Shown: positions 18,119-27,018 of the stretch, one piece after another
Position numbering within the stretch: the stretch's first letter is position 1
Layout of the letters: every line of letters starts with the position of its first letter
From: Nonomuraea gerenzanensis
Lineage (GTDB): Bacteria; Actinomycetota; Actinomycetes; Streptosporangiales; Streptosporangiaceae
Assembly (NCBI RefSeq): GCF_020215645.1
Contig: NZ_CP084058.1
Location: 11,028,501 to 11,092,500 of the forward strand
Reading direction: 5' to 3'
DNA length: 64,000 bases
Program-made: the position numbers and the translations under genes
The notes under the pieces: model-generated
The model's input: only the letters and a program-made list of their open reading frames with translations
What the model was told of the DNA's origin: nothing
Database searches by the model: none

Positions 18119-19252
18119 TCATGGCCTGGTCAGGGCTGGCTCGCGCTCCTGCTCGGCGGCGGCCAGCACCGGGTAGTCGGTGTAGCCCAGCTCGCCGCCC
18201 CCGTACCAGTGCTCCGGTCGCACCGGGTTCAGCGGCGCGCCGCGGCGGAGCCGTTCGAGCAGGTCGGAGTTGGCGAGCCAGGCCCGGCCCAGCGAGACCA
18301 GGTCGGCGCCCGACGCCAGCAGCCGCTCGGCCGCCTGGCGGCCGCCGTCGGCGGGGAGCGGGGTCGGCCAGGGCAGCGCCGGGTTGGCGATCAGGGCGGT
18401 CGGCCAGTCGGCGCGGATGCGGTGGAACAGGGGCTGGGCCGGGTCGGCGAACACGACGTGCAGGTAGGCCAGGCCCTTGTCCGCCAGCGCGCCGACGAGC
18501 GCGGGGTAGATGTGCTCGATGTCGTGCTCGCGCATGGCGTTGGCCGTGACACCGGGCGCGATGCGCAGGCCCACCCGAGCGGGACCGATCGCGTCGGCGA
18601 CGGCCTCGACCACCTCGACCGCGAAGCGGATGTGACCGGTCACCGAGCCGCCGTAGGCGTCGGCGCGGTGGTTGGTGGCCTGCGACAGGAACTGATGGAT
18701 GAGGTAGCCGTTGCCCCCGTGCACCTCCACCCCCTCGAACCCGGCGTCGATCGCCCGCCGGGCGGCGGCGGCGAAGTCGGTGACGGTGGATCGGATCTGC
18801 GCGGCGGTCATCTCGCGGGGCACGACTCCCGGCCTGGACCCGCCCGGGGTGTGGATCGGGTCGGGGAAGGCCACGGGCGAGGGCGCGAGCGGGATCAGGC
18901 CGGTGGTGTCCGGGTGGCCGATCCGGCCGCCGTGCTGCAACTGCAGGAACATCGTGCCGCCCGCGGCGCGCACCGCGCCGGTCACGCGCCGCCAGCCGGC
19001 CACGTGCGCGTCGGTGTAGATGGCGGGGATGTCGGGGTAGGTCTGCCCGACGGCGTTCGGCGTGCTGGCCTCGGCGATGATCAGCCCGGCGGACGCGCGC
19101 TGGGCGTAGTACGTCGCCATGATCGGCTGGGGGACGCCGTCGGCCGACGCGCGGTTGCGTGTCAGCGGCGCCATCACCAGCCGGTTGGGCAGGTGCAGGG
19201 CGCCGAGCCTGGCGGGCTCGAACAGGCGGGAGGTCAACGCTGCGTTCGACAT
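18119..19252 (-). CDS. Old Yellow Enzyme family NADH:flavin oxidoreductase (alkene reductase)
   Basis: A 377-residue FMN enzyme that reduces activated C=C bonds (NemA/OYE type). Seen: 'LPNRLVMAPLTRNRA' at the N-terminus, 'GRIGHPDTTG', 'FEGVEVHGGNGYLIHQFLS' with the substrate-binding His/Asn, 'NHRADAYGGS', and a C-terminal 'GADLVSLGRAWLANSDL' FMN-phosphate loop. I start it at ATG 19252; longer in-frame versions read into the neighbouring regulator. It is divergent from an AfsR-like gene 115 bp away. Confidence 0.92.
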   Translation of the reverse strand: MSNAALTSRLFEPARLGALHLPNRLVMAPLTRNRASADGVPQPIMATYYAQRASAGLIIAEASTPNAVGQTYPDIPAIYTDAHVAGWRRVTGAVRAAGGTMFLQLQHGGRIGHPDTTGLIPLAPSPVAFPDPIHTPGGSRPGVVPREMTAAQIRSTVTDFAAAARRAIDAGFEGVEVHGGNGYLIHQFLSQATNHRADAYGGSVTGHIRFAVEVVEAVADAIGPARVGLRIAPGVTANAMREHDIEHIYPALVGALADKGLAYLHVVFADPAQPLFHRIRADWPTALIANPALPWPTPLPADGGRQAAERLLASGADLVSLGRAWLANSDLLERLRRGAPLNPVRPEHWYGGGELGYTDYPVLAAAEQEREPALTRP

Positions 19253-19367
19253 GGTCTTCGTCCGATCTCTCGTGTTCCGTGGCAGTGACGACTGTGCTCC
19301 CGGGCGCTTCGGGGTGGCTGATGGTCCGCTGATGGCCGGCCTTCCGGCGCTGTGTACGGTGGCGAGC

Positions 19368-22300
19368 GTGTGGTTCGGAGTGCTGGGTCCACTGATGGTG
19401 CGGGACGACGAGGGCCGGCCGGTCAAGGTTCTCGAGGTCAAGGTCAGGGCGCTGCTCGCCGATCTGCTCGTGCACGAGGGACGGCCGGTGCCCGCCGACC
19501 GGCTCATCGACGACCTGTGGGGGGCGCGGCCGCCCGGCAACCCCGCCAACGCCCTGCAGGCCAAGGTCTCCCAGCTGCGCCGCGCCCTGGGGCGGGACCG
19601 GGTGGCCTTCCGGGCGCCGGGCTACCTCCTGCGGCTGGGCCCGGGTGACGAGGTGGACGCCGATCGGTTCCTGGCCCTGGTGGACGGGGCCCGCTCCGCC
19701 GAGCCGGGGAACCGGGCCGCGTTGCTCGCCGAGGCGCTGGAGCTGTGGCGGGGGCCGGCGTATGCCGACTTCGCCGACGAGGAGTTCGTCCGCGCGGCGG
19801 CGCACCGCCTGTCGGAGCAGCGTCTCGCCGTGGTGGAGGAGCAGGCCGAGCTGCGGCTGGGGGCGGGTGATCAGCTCCTGCTCGTCGGTGAGCTCGCCGG
19901 TCTGGTGGCTCGTCATCCGCTGCGTGAACGGCTGCGGGCCGTGCAGTTGCGGGCTCTCTACCTGGCTGGACGGCAGAGTGAGGCGTTGGCCTCGTACGAG
20001 GAGCTGCGTCGTCGGCTGGCGGACGAGTTCGGGGTGGATCCCGGCCCTGAGCTGGCCGCGTTGCATCAGGCGATCCTGCGTCAGGACGCGTCGCTGGGCC
20101 CGCCGCCCGGGGGCGCTGATCGTCCGCGGGCGCATCTGCCTGCCCAGCTCACCACCCTGGTCGGGCGTCGGCAGGCGGTGGAGGAGGTGGACGGGCTGCT
20201 CGGCGGTGGCCGCCTGGTCACGCTGTTCGGGCCTGGTGGGGTGGGGAAGACGCGGGTCGCGGTGGAGGTCGCCGGCCGGATCGCGGGCTCGGCGGCGGGC
20301 ACGCGTTTCCCGGACGGGGTGTGGCTGGTGGAGCTGGCCGACCAGCGCGGGGGTGTGGCCGACCTCGCGCAGACGGTCGCGGCCACGCTCGGCCTGAGCG
20401 CCGACCTTCCTGCCGACTCACCACAGGCGCTCGCCGACCGGCTGGCCGCCGCCCTGCGCGAGCGCCGGATCCTGCTCGTGCTCGACAACTGCGAGCAGGT
20501 CGTCGAACCGGCCGCCGCGCTCACGGACCTGCTGCTGCGCGCCGCACCCGGGGCGCGCGTCCTGGCCACCAGCCGGGAGCCGCTCGGCCTGGCGGGCGAG
20601 ATCCTGTACCCGGTCGAGCCGCTCGGGCCCGACGACGCGATCCGGCTGTTCACCGACCGGGCCGCCGCGTCCGCCCCGGGCTTCGCTCTCGACGGCGACA
20701 CCCGTGAGGCGGTGGCCGAGATCTGCCGCCGCCTCGACGGCATCCCGCTCGCGCTCGAACTGGCGGCCACCCGGGTGCGGGGCCTGGGCGTGCGGGAGCT
20801 GGCGGCGCGGCTGGAGGACCGGTTCCGGGTGCTGACGGCCGGCCAGCGGACCGCCCCGGCACGGCAGCGGACGCTGCGGGCGATGATCGACTGGAGCTGG
20901 GAGCTGCTCAGCGAACCGGAGCAGGTGGTGCTGCGCCGCCTGGCCGTCCCCGCCGGCGGGTGCGCGCTGGACGCGGCCGAGGCGGTGTGCGCGGGCGCCG
21001 GAGTGCCTCGCGAGGACGTACTCGACCTGGTGACGCGCCTGGTCGACCGGTCCCTGGTCGTCATGGCCGACAGCCCGGCGGGGCCGCGCTACCGGCTGCT
21101 CGAATCGGTGGCGGCCTACGCGATGGAGCGGCTGCGCGAGGCGGCGGAGCTCACCGCCGTCCGCGAGCGGCACCTGCGCCACTACCTGGACCTCGCCGAG
21201 CAGGCCGAGCCCCACCTGCGCGGCCCGCGACAGCAGGCGTGGCTCGCCCGCCTCGACGCCGAAGCCGCCAACCTGCGCTCGGCGCTCCAGGAGGCGGTGC
21301 TGCCGGACGCCGCCGCCCGCCTGGCCACCGCCCTGTGCTGGTGGTGGCTGCTGCGCGGCCGGTTGACCGAGGGCCGCCGCGCCCTGTCGGCGGTGCTCGC
21401 CGTCGCTCCGGACTCCGCCGGGCTGCGGGTGCTGGAAGGCGCGTTCGCGCTGCTGACCGGCGACCGCTCGCGTCCCGAGGTGCCGCCGCACGACGGGATC
21501 GACGATCCGGTACGCCACGGCCGGGCGTTGTGGCTGCACGCCTATGGCCTCTTCCACGCCGGGCTCCCGGACGCCGCCGAGCAGGTCGCCGGCCAGGCGC
21601 AGCAGCTCCTGTCCACCGACGAGTGGGGCACCGCGGCCGTGCTCGCGCTGCGGGCCATGACCGCGCTGGCCCGTGGCGACCTCGCCACCGTCGCCCGGGA
21701 CGGCCTGCGCGGCGCCGCCCTGTTCCACCGGCTCGGGGACCGCTGGGGCGAGCTGCAGACCGTGTCGCCGCTGTCCACGCTCGCCGAGATCAAGGGCGAC
21801 TACGCCGAGGCCACCCGCCGCCAGGGCGAGGGGCTGCGCATCGCCCAGGAGCTGGGACTGGCGGCCGAGGTCGCCGCCCGCCAGTCCGGGCTCGGCCGGC
21901 TGGCGCTGCTCTCCCACGACTGGGACCGCGCCCATGACCTGCATGAACGGGCTCGGCGGCTGGCCGTCGAGCAGGGTTACCTCTACGGCGAGGTGCACGC
22001 GGTCATGGGACTCGCCCTCGGCGCCCGTCGGTCCGGTGATCTCGACGCGGCGCAGACGCACCTGACCCGGCTGCGCGACGAGCTCATGTCCTCACCTGCC
22101 GGGGAGCACCTGCTGCTGGTCGAGCTGGGCTTCACCGCCGAGCTGCGCGGGGACGCGGCGCGGGCGGCGGAATGCCAGCTGCGCGGCCTGGAGGTCGCCT
22201 GTTCGATCGGGGAGCCGCGGGCCGTGGCCCTGTCCTTGGAAGGACTGGCGGGCGCGGTGGCGCTGGCCGGAGGCGCCGGCGGGGCCGAGAGCGCGGTGCT

Positions 22301-22505
22301 GCTGCTCGGTGCGGCGGACGCGGCGCGGCGCAGCGTGGGGGCGCCGTTGCCGCCTGCCGAGCGTGGTGACGTGGCGCGGATCATGGCGGTGACGAGGGGC
22401 GTCCTGGGTGAGGGCGGGCATGCCGAGGCGTTCCTGCGCGGCACGGAGCTGACCGTGCAGGAGGCTGCGGAGCTCGCGCGGGCCGGGTTGTCCGGCGGGA
22501 GCTGA
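19368..22505 (+). CDS. AfsR/SARP-type regulator with BTAD and NB-ARC ATPase domains
   Basis: From GTG 19368 (start chosen because the family begins with an aromatic-Gly-Val-Leu-Gly-Pro-Leu strand; GTG 19359 is an alternative) the protein has 1045 residues. Domains: OmpR-type winged HTH (about 1-90), BTAD (about 95-245, 'LWRGPAYADFADEEFV', 'LDPGPEL'-like end), NB-ARC ATPase (P-loop 'FGPGGVGKTRVAVE' near 290; 'ILLVLDNCEQV'; 'RVLATSREPLGLAGE'), and a C-terminal helical TPR-like region. It should be a transcription activator switched by nucleotide and a ligand. The OYE gene is divergent from it, but no heptamer repeat is seen in the gap. Confidence 0.9.
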   Translation: MWFGVLGPLMVRDDEGRPVKVLEVKVRALLADLLVHEGRPVPADRLIDDLWGARPPGNPANALQAKVSQLRRALGRDRVAFRAPGYLLRLGPGDEVDADRFLALVDGARSAEPGNRAALLAEALELWRGPAYADFADEEFVRAAAHRLSEQRLAVVEEQAELRLGAGDQLLLVGELAGLVARHPLRERLRAVQLRALYLAGRQSEALASYEELRRRLADEFGVDPGPELAALHQAILRQDASLGPPPGGADRPRAHLPAQLTTLVGRRQAVEEVDGLLGGGRLVTLFGPGGVGKTRVAVEVAGRIAGSAAGTRFPDGVWLVELADQRGGVADLAQTVAATLGLSADLPADSPQALADRLAAALRERRILLVLDNCEQVVEPAAALTDLLLRAAPGARVLATSREPLGLAGEILYPVEPLGPDDAIRLFTDRAAASAPGFALDGDTREAVAEICRRLDGIPLALELAATRVRGLGVRELAARLEDRFRVLTAGQRTAPARQRTLRAMIDWSWELLSEPEQVVLRRLAVPAGGCALDAAEAVCAGAGVPREDVLDLVTRLVDRSLVVMADSPAGPRYRLLESVAAYAMERLREAAELTAVRERHLRHYLDLAEQAEPHLRGPRQQAWLARLDAEAANLRSALQEAVLPDAAARLATALCWWWLLRGRLTEGRRALSAVLAVAPDSAGLRVLEGAFALLTGDRSRPEVPPHDGIDDPVRHGRALWLHAYGLFHAGLPDAAEQVAGQAQQLLSTDEWGTAAVLALRAMTALARGDLATVARDGLRGAALFHRLGDRWGELQTVSPLSTLAEIKGDYAEATRRQGEGLRIAQELGLAAEVAARQSGLGRLALLSHDWDRAHDLHERARRLAVEQGYLYGEVHAVMGLALGARRSGDLDAAQTHLTRLRDELMSSPAGEHLLLVELGFTAELRGDAARAAECQLRGLEVACSIGEPRAVALSLEGLAGAVALAGGAGGAESAVLLLGAADAARRSVGAPLPPAERGDVARIMAVTRGVLGEGGHAEAFLRGTELTVQEAAELARAGLSGGS

Positions 22506-22531
22506 GCGTCGCCGGGTCCGGCAGAGAGCGC

Positions 22532-23116
22532 TCAGCTCCGGGCCGGGTCGCCGATGCCGATGACGGCCTGGCTGCTGCGCAGGAACGAGGCGGCGACGGT
22601 GGCCGGCTGGTCCAGGTAGCCGGCGACCATGGCGCCGTCGCGGACCAGCATCAGGTCGTCGGCGACCGCTGCCGGGTCGGGCAGGCCGAGCGGGGCGACG
22701 AGCTGCTCGAACGTCGTCCTGTTCCAGCGGCGATGGGCTTCGACGGCCTTGCGGACGGGGCTGCCGGGGTCGGGGTATTCGGCGGCGGCGTTGATGAAGG
22801 GGCAGCCGCGGAAGCCGGGAGCGCAGGCGATGGTCCCGATCGCCCCGGAGATCACCCGTAGCGTGGCGGCGACGTCGCCCTCACCGTGCTTGATCGCCGC
22901 GCCGATGCCGTCGCGCTCCAGGGCGGCGCGGCGTTCGAGGTAGGCGACGACCAGCTCGTCCTTGCTCTTGAAGTGCCGGTAGAAGGTCACCTTCGTGGTG
23001 GCGGCGCGCTCGATGACCTTGTCGACGCTCACCGCGCGCAGCCCGTGCGCGTAGAACAACTCGCTCGCCGCCTCGAGGAGTCGCTCGCGCATGGGGCTGG
23101 TCATGCCCGAGATCAT
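22532..23116 (-). CDS. TetR/AcrR family transcriptional regulator
   Basis: A 194-residue protein with a TetR HTH ('RERLLEAASELFYAHGL', 'TKVTFYRHFKSKDELV') and a C-terminal domain of the YxaF/LmrA-like class ('CAPGFRGCPFINAAAEYPDPGSP'). It is divergent from a small membrane protein gene, with a 30-bp near-perfect palindrome between them (23173-23202). I infer that it represses itself and the membrane protein. Starts at 23116, 23104 and 23092 are possible. Confidence 0.88.
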   Translation of the reverse strand: MISGMTSPMRERLLEAASELFYAHGLRAVSVDKVIERAATTKVTFYRHFKSKDELVVAYLERRAALERDGIGAAIKHGEGDVAATLRVISGAIGTIACAPGFRGCPFINAAAEYPDPGSPVRKAVEAHRRWNRTTFEQLVAPLGLPDPAAVADDLMLVRDGAMVAGYLDQPATVAASFLRSSQAVIGIGDPARS

Positions 23117-23172
23117 ACGCGTCCTTCCTGCTCGCCCCTTGCGCTGGACGGCGCAGCGGGGCTAACGTCAGC

Positions 23173-23202
23173 CTTGGTAGAGTTACTAGTCATTCTACCA
23201 AG
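23173..23202. promoter_or_regulatory. TetR operator palindrome
   Basis: Arms CTTGGTAGA and TCTACCAAG are perfect complements (9 bp each) around a 12-bp centre that contains ACTAGT. It lies between the TetR gene start and the DUF308-like gene start, overlapping the probable promoters. Confidence 0.75.
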
Positions 23203-23229
23203 TTGACGTGCGAGAAGAGAGAGCAGACC

Positions 23230-23787
23230 ATGACCACTGCCACCGATGTGAACGCCGGCGCGACCGCCGCGGCGTTGCGGAACCTCTACGCGGTGCGCTT
23301 CGGGTTCGCCGTCGTCTGGGCGGTCCTGTTGTTCCTGATCGGGCCGGACGCCGGCCCGGTGAGCGTCGCGCTGCTCGTGATCTATCCGCTGTTCGACGTC
23401 GCCGCGGCCGTCGTCGATCTGCGTACGTCCGGGGCCGCGCGACCCACCGCGGCCCTGTACGTCAATCTGGCGCTCAGCCTGCTCACCGCCATCGGGCTGG
23501 CCGTCACGGCCGGCACGGGTGCGGCGGCGGTGCTGCGGGTGTGGGGCGCCTGGGCCATCACGGCCGGGATCGTGCAGCTCGTCGTGGCCGTCAGGCGCCG
23601 CAGGCTCGGTGGGCAGTGGGCGATGATCCTCAGCGGGGGGATCTCCACGGTCGCCGGGACGGGGTTCATCCTTCAGGCGGGGACGCCGGCCGCGTCGCTG
23701 ACGAGCCTGGCCGGGTACGCGACCGTCGGCGGCGTCTTCTTCCTCGTCTCGGCCCTCCGGCTGCACCGCACCGCGAAGGGCGCCTGA
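23230..23787 (+). CDS. DUF308-like integral membrane protein
   Basis: A 185-residue protein with six predicted membrane segments arranged as three similar pairs, as in the HdeD/DUF308 family. The ATG at 23230 is preferred over an upstream start because the TetR operator lies just before it. A polar N-terminus (about 1-17) is followed by alternating hydrophobic segments and short basic loops such as 'VRRRRLGGQ'. Function unknown; the divergent TetR regulator suggests induction by a small molecule. Confidence 0.7.
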   Translation: MTTATDVNAGATAAALRNLYAVRFGFAVVWAVLLFLIGPDAGPVSVALLVIYPLFDVAAAVVDLRTSGAARPTAALYVNLALSLLTAIGLAVTAGTGAAAVLRVWGAWAITAGIVQLVVAVRRRRLGGQWAMILSGGISTVAGTGFILQAGTPAASLTSLAGYATVGGVFFLVSALRLHRTAKGA

Positions 23788-23911
23788 GTCCGCCGCGCGG
23801 GATGCGGCGACCGCCCTCCGCGCACGAGGCGGCGACCGACGGCGGGCCGGTCACCGCCCCGGGAGCCGGGTCAGGCGGTGTCGCCGCCGTCGGCGAGCAA
23901 GGTGCTGCAGC

Positions 23912-24898
23912 CTAACGGGCGAGCTCAGGGCAGGGGAAGGCGCGGCGGTACTCGGTGGGCGCCACCCCGAGGTGGACGGCGAAGTGGTGGCGGAGGTTGT
24001 TCGCGCTGCCCAGCCCGCTGCGCTCGCTGATCTGCTCGACGGACAGGTCGGTGGTCTCCAGGAGTTGCTGCGCGCGGGCGAGCCGCTGGTGCAGCAGCCA
24101 CTTCATCGGGCTGGTGCCGGTCGCCGCCCGCAGGTTGCGGTGGAAGCTGCGCACACTCATCCCGGCGTGGGCGGCCAGGTCCTCGACGGTGAGCGGGCGG
24201 TCGAGGTGCTGCAGGGCCCAGTGCAGCACGGGGGCGATGCCGTCGTCGGTGACCTCGACGGCGCGTTCCACGAACTGGGCCTGGCCGCCCGGCCGGTGGG
24301 CGGGCACGACGAGGCGGCGGGCGAGCTGGTTGGCCACCCGCGCGCCGAGGTCGCGGCGGACGATGTGCAGGCACAGGTCGAGCCCGCCGCTGAGCCCGGC
24401 GCTGGTGAGCACGTCGCCGTCGTCCACGTACAGGACGGAGTCGTCCACCTTGACCTGGGGATACCGCTCGGCCAGCTCGCGGGTGTGCTCCCAGTGGGCG
24501 GTGGCGGGGCGGCCGTCGAGGAGGCCCGCGGCGGCCAGCGCGAACACGCCGTTGCAGAGCGAGACCAGCCGCGCCCCCGCGGCGGCGGCCCGGCGCAGCG
24601 CGTCGAGCAGCTCCTCGGGCAGCTCGCGCTCGCCCCGCATGTACGACTCCGGCACGACCGGGACGATCACCGTGTCCGCCCGTTCCAGCTCCTCCAGCCC
24701 GTACGGCGCGTTGAACGTGAACCCCGGCACCGGCGCGGACACCCCCGGGCGCAGCCCGACCAGCCGCAGGCCGTACCACGGGTCCACGAGATCGGTGTGG
24801 GCGACGCCGAAGACCGCCGCGGCGATGCCCAGCTCGTACAGGTCCCACATCGAGATGGCGTCGTCGATCACGACGAGCGCGACGGTTCCGGCCCTCAT
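23912..24898 (-). CDS. GlxA-family regulator (DJ-1/PfpI domain plus AraC HTH)
   Basis: A 328-residue protein starting at ATG 24898. Residues 1-~190 form a DJ-1/PfpI-like domain ('VALVVIDDAISMWDLYELGIA', nucleophile-elbow-like 'LVSLCNGVFALAAAGLLDGRPATAHW'). Residues ~215-320 are an AraC double HTH ('LTVEDLAAHAGMSVRSFHRNLRA', 'ISERSGLGSANNLRHHF'). Such regulators sense small metabolites and activate neighbours. It is divergent from the IRED-like reductase at 25019, its likely target. Confidence 0.9.
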   Translation of the reverse strand: MRAGTVALVVIDDAISMWDLYELGIAAAVFGVAHTDLVDPWYGLRLVGLRPGVSAPVPGFTFNAPYGLEELERADTVIVPVVPESYMRGERELPEELLDALRRAAAAGARLVSLCNGVFALAAAGLLDGRPATAHWEHTRELAERYPQVKVDDSVLYVDDGDVLTSAGLSGGLDLCLHIVRRDLGARVANQLARRLVVPAHRPGGQAQFVERAVEVTDDGIAPVLHWALQHLDRPLTVEDLAAHAGMSVRSFHRNLRAATGTSPMKWLLHQRLARAQQLLETTDLSVEQISERSGLGSANNLRHHFAVHLGVAPTEYRRAFPCPELAR

Positions 24899-25018
24899 GC
24901 GGCTCACCCTATCTGGCAGTAATTTGGTGAATGTCGGCACTCCTGCCAGTGTCGGCCGGGATCGCGCGCTGCCATCGTGGTGGACCGTCACCATCGAAAC
25001 GGACAGAAAGCGACAGAC

Positions 25019-25885
25019 ATGGCAGGAACACCGGTCACCGTCATCGGCATGGGCCTGATGGGCCGGGCTCTGGCCGCCGCCTTCATGCGCGCCGGCCACC
25101 CCACGACCCTCTGGAACCGCACCCCGGGCAAGGCGCAGGCCCTGGTCGCGGCCGGCGCGAGCGAGGCCCCGACGGTGGCCGACGCCGTCGCCGCCGCCCC
25201 GCTCGTGATCGTCTGCGTGCGCGACTACGACGCCGTGCGCGACCTGCTCGCCCCAGCCGGCGCGGCGCTGTCCGGCCGCGTCCTGGTGAACCTCACCTCG
25301 GGCGCGTCGGACGAGGCCCGCGCGATGGCCACCTGGGCGGCCGGGCACGGCGCCGAGTACCTGGACGGGGCGATCATGATGACCCCGCCGGGCATCGGCG
25401 CGCCGGAGACGGTCATCCTGTACGGCGGCGCGCCCGCCCTGTACGAGGCCCACGAGCCGGCCCTGCGGGTGCTGGGCGGCGGCAGCACGCTCATCAGCAC
25501 CGACGTCGGGCTGCCCGCCCTGTACGACGTCGCGCTGCTCGGGATCATGTGGTCGACGTTCAACGGGTTCATGCACGGCGCGGCGCTCCTGGGCACCGAG
25601 AAGATCCCGGCCGCCGACTTCCTGCCGATGGCCACCAGCTGGCTCAAGGGCGTGGCCTCGTTCCTGACGGCGTACGCGGACCAGATCGACGAGGGCTCCT
25701 TCACCGCCGAGGACGCCACCCTGGAGACCCAGGTGCCGCCGGTGCGGCACCTCATCCACGAGAGCCGGATCCGCGGCATCGACGCCACCCTGGCCGAGTA
25801 CACGGAACGGCTGCTCACCGAGGCGATCGGCCGGGGCCACGCCCTCGACAGCTACGCCCGGATCGTCGACCACTTCCGGCCATGA
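25019..25885 (+). CDS. NADPH-dependent imine reductase/beta-hydroxyacid dehydrogenase-like protein
   Basis: A 288-residue protein. The N-terminal Rossmann domain has 'VIGMGLMGRALAAAFMRAGH' and 'TLWNRTPGKA', the Arg-Thr pair typical of NADPH-specific IRED/6PGDH-like enzymes. The C-terminal domain is helical and of the reductive aminase-like type ('LPALYDVALLGIMWSTFNGFMHG'). The catalytic Lys of beta-hydroxyacid dehydrogenases is not apparent at the usual place, which favours the imine-reductase branch. The next gene starts inside its stop (ATGA). Confidence 0.8.
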   Translation: MAGTPVTVIGMGLMGRALAAAFMRAGHPTTLWNRTPGKAQALVAAGASEAPTVADAVAAAPLVIVCVRDYDAVRDLLAPAGAALSGRVLVNLTSGASDEARAMATWAAGHGAEYLDGAIMMTPPGIGAPETVILYGGAPALYEAHEPALRVLGGGSTLISTDVGLPALYDVALLGIMWSTFNGFMHGAALLGTEKIPAADFLPMATSWLKGVASFLTAYADQIDEGSFTAEDATLETQVPPVRHLIHESRIRGIDATLAEYTERLLTEAIGRGHALDSYARIVDHFRP

Positions 25886-26466
25886 ACGCCGCCGCCTGGG
25901 CCGGCCTCGTCGTCGAGGCGGCCACCGAGACCACCGCGATCCTGGAGAAGGGCGCCGGCCTGGACTGGACGCGTGCCGCCGCGGGGCTGGAGTGGACCTG
26001 CCGGGCCACGCTGGACCACCTCGCGCTGGGCGTCGTCGGCTACGCCGGCCTGCTCATCGCCCGTCCCGCGGACCGGTACATCACGCTCTTCGCCTCCCTC
26101 GACCCCCAGGCTGCCGTTCCCGAGTGCCTGGAGGGGATCAGGATCGCGGGGCACCTCCTGGCCTCGGCCGTGCGGGAAGCCGACGGCGGCGTACGGGCCT
26201 GGCATCCGTGGGGTCACTCCGACGGGCCCGGCTTCGCCGCCATGGGGGTGGTCGAGCTGCTCGTCCACGGGCTGGACATCAGCCGGGCGCTCGGGCTCGG
26301 CTGGCGGCCGCCCGAGCACCTGTGCTCCCCCGCGCTGCGGCGCCTCTTCCCGGAGGCTCCGGACGGCGACGACGCGGCCGAGCTCCTACTGTGGTGCACC
26401 GGCCGCGCCGAGTTGCCCGGCCATGGCCGCCGGCTGCGCTGGCAGTGGGACGGGACCGTCCGCTGA
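25882..26466 (+). CDS. DinB/maleylpyruvate isomerase-fold protein
   Basis: A 194-residue helical protein of the mycothiol-dependent maleylpyruvate isomerase N-terminal/DinB superfamily. Visible: 'WTCRATLDHLALGVVGYAGLL' with a His in the first helix pair and 'MGVVELLVHGLDISRALG' with the second His, the usual metal-binding positions. Partners in this superfamily use mycothiol, the thiol of actinobacteria. It overlaps the IRED-like gene by four bases, so the two probably act on the same substrate. Confidence 0.75.
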   Translation: MNAAAWAGLVVEAATETTAILEKGAGLDWTRAAAGLEWTCRATLDHLALGVVGYAGLLIARPADRYITLFASLDPQAAVPECLEGIRIAGHLLASAVREADGGVRAWHPWGHSDGPGFAAMGVVELLVHGLDISRALGLGWRPPEHLCSPALRRLFPEAPDGDDAAELLLWCTGRAELPGHGRRLRWQWDGTVR

Positions 26467-26480
26467 GCGCTGCGGCGGGC

Positions 26481-26912
26481 TCAGCGCGGCATCGCCCTGG
26501 CGTACCGGGCGCACAGCTCCGCCCACCGGCCGTCGCTCCGGCCGTCGCTCCGGCCGTCCGGCAGGCCGGTGGAAGGCCCGCCCACCTGCACGTCCCGCCG
26601 GCCGTCGCCAGGCGCTGATCGGCCCAGCTCGGCGCCGGCGCGCTGGACGAGCACCAGCGCCGTGGCGATGAAACCCTCCATGAGGGCGTGCAGGATCGGG
26701 TGGTTCGTGCGCTCGTAGCGATCGACGAGCGCGCCGACGAAGGCGGTGAAGGTCTCCAGGTCGATCTGGCACTCGTCACTCCGCATCGGCCCGAGACCCG
26801 TCGGCAGGCCCGCCTCGGGGGCGAGAGCCTGAGCCGATCGCAGGAACAGCGCGGAGACCCCGTTCGACGGGTTCCACAGGACCTGCTCGCCCACCTGGTA
26901 ATACTGGCTCAC
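26481..26912 (-). CDS. DUF6086-like protein
   Basis: From GTG 26912, with TGGAGGTG upstream, 143 residues. The first ~95 match a small conserved actinobacterial protein type: 'SQYYQVGEQVLWNPSNGVS', 'LPTGLGPMRSDECQIDLETF', 'GFIATALVLVQRAG'. The tail carries a short repeat (GRSDGRSDGR, from tandem CGGCCGTCGCTC copies) that looks like a recent slippage extension. Function unknown. Confidence 0.65.
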   Translation of the reverse strand: MSQYYQVGEQVLWNPSNGVSALFLRSAQALAPEAGLPTGLGPMRSDECQIDLETFTAFVGALVDRYERTNHPILHALMEGFIATALVLVQRAGAELGRSAPGDGRRDVQVGGPSTGLPDGRSDGRSDGRWAELCARYARAMPR

Positions 26913-27018
26913 CGCACCTCCAGCGCTCGATCCGCCTCTCATTGGCAATCTTGGCGTCACCTGCGCGGTGAGCGGGTAGGGAGCCGGCGATACGCACCAC
27001 CACGGGGGCCCGGCCGAC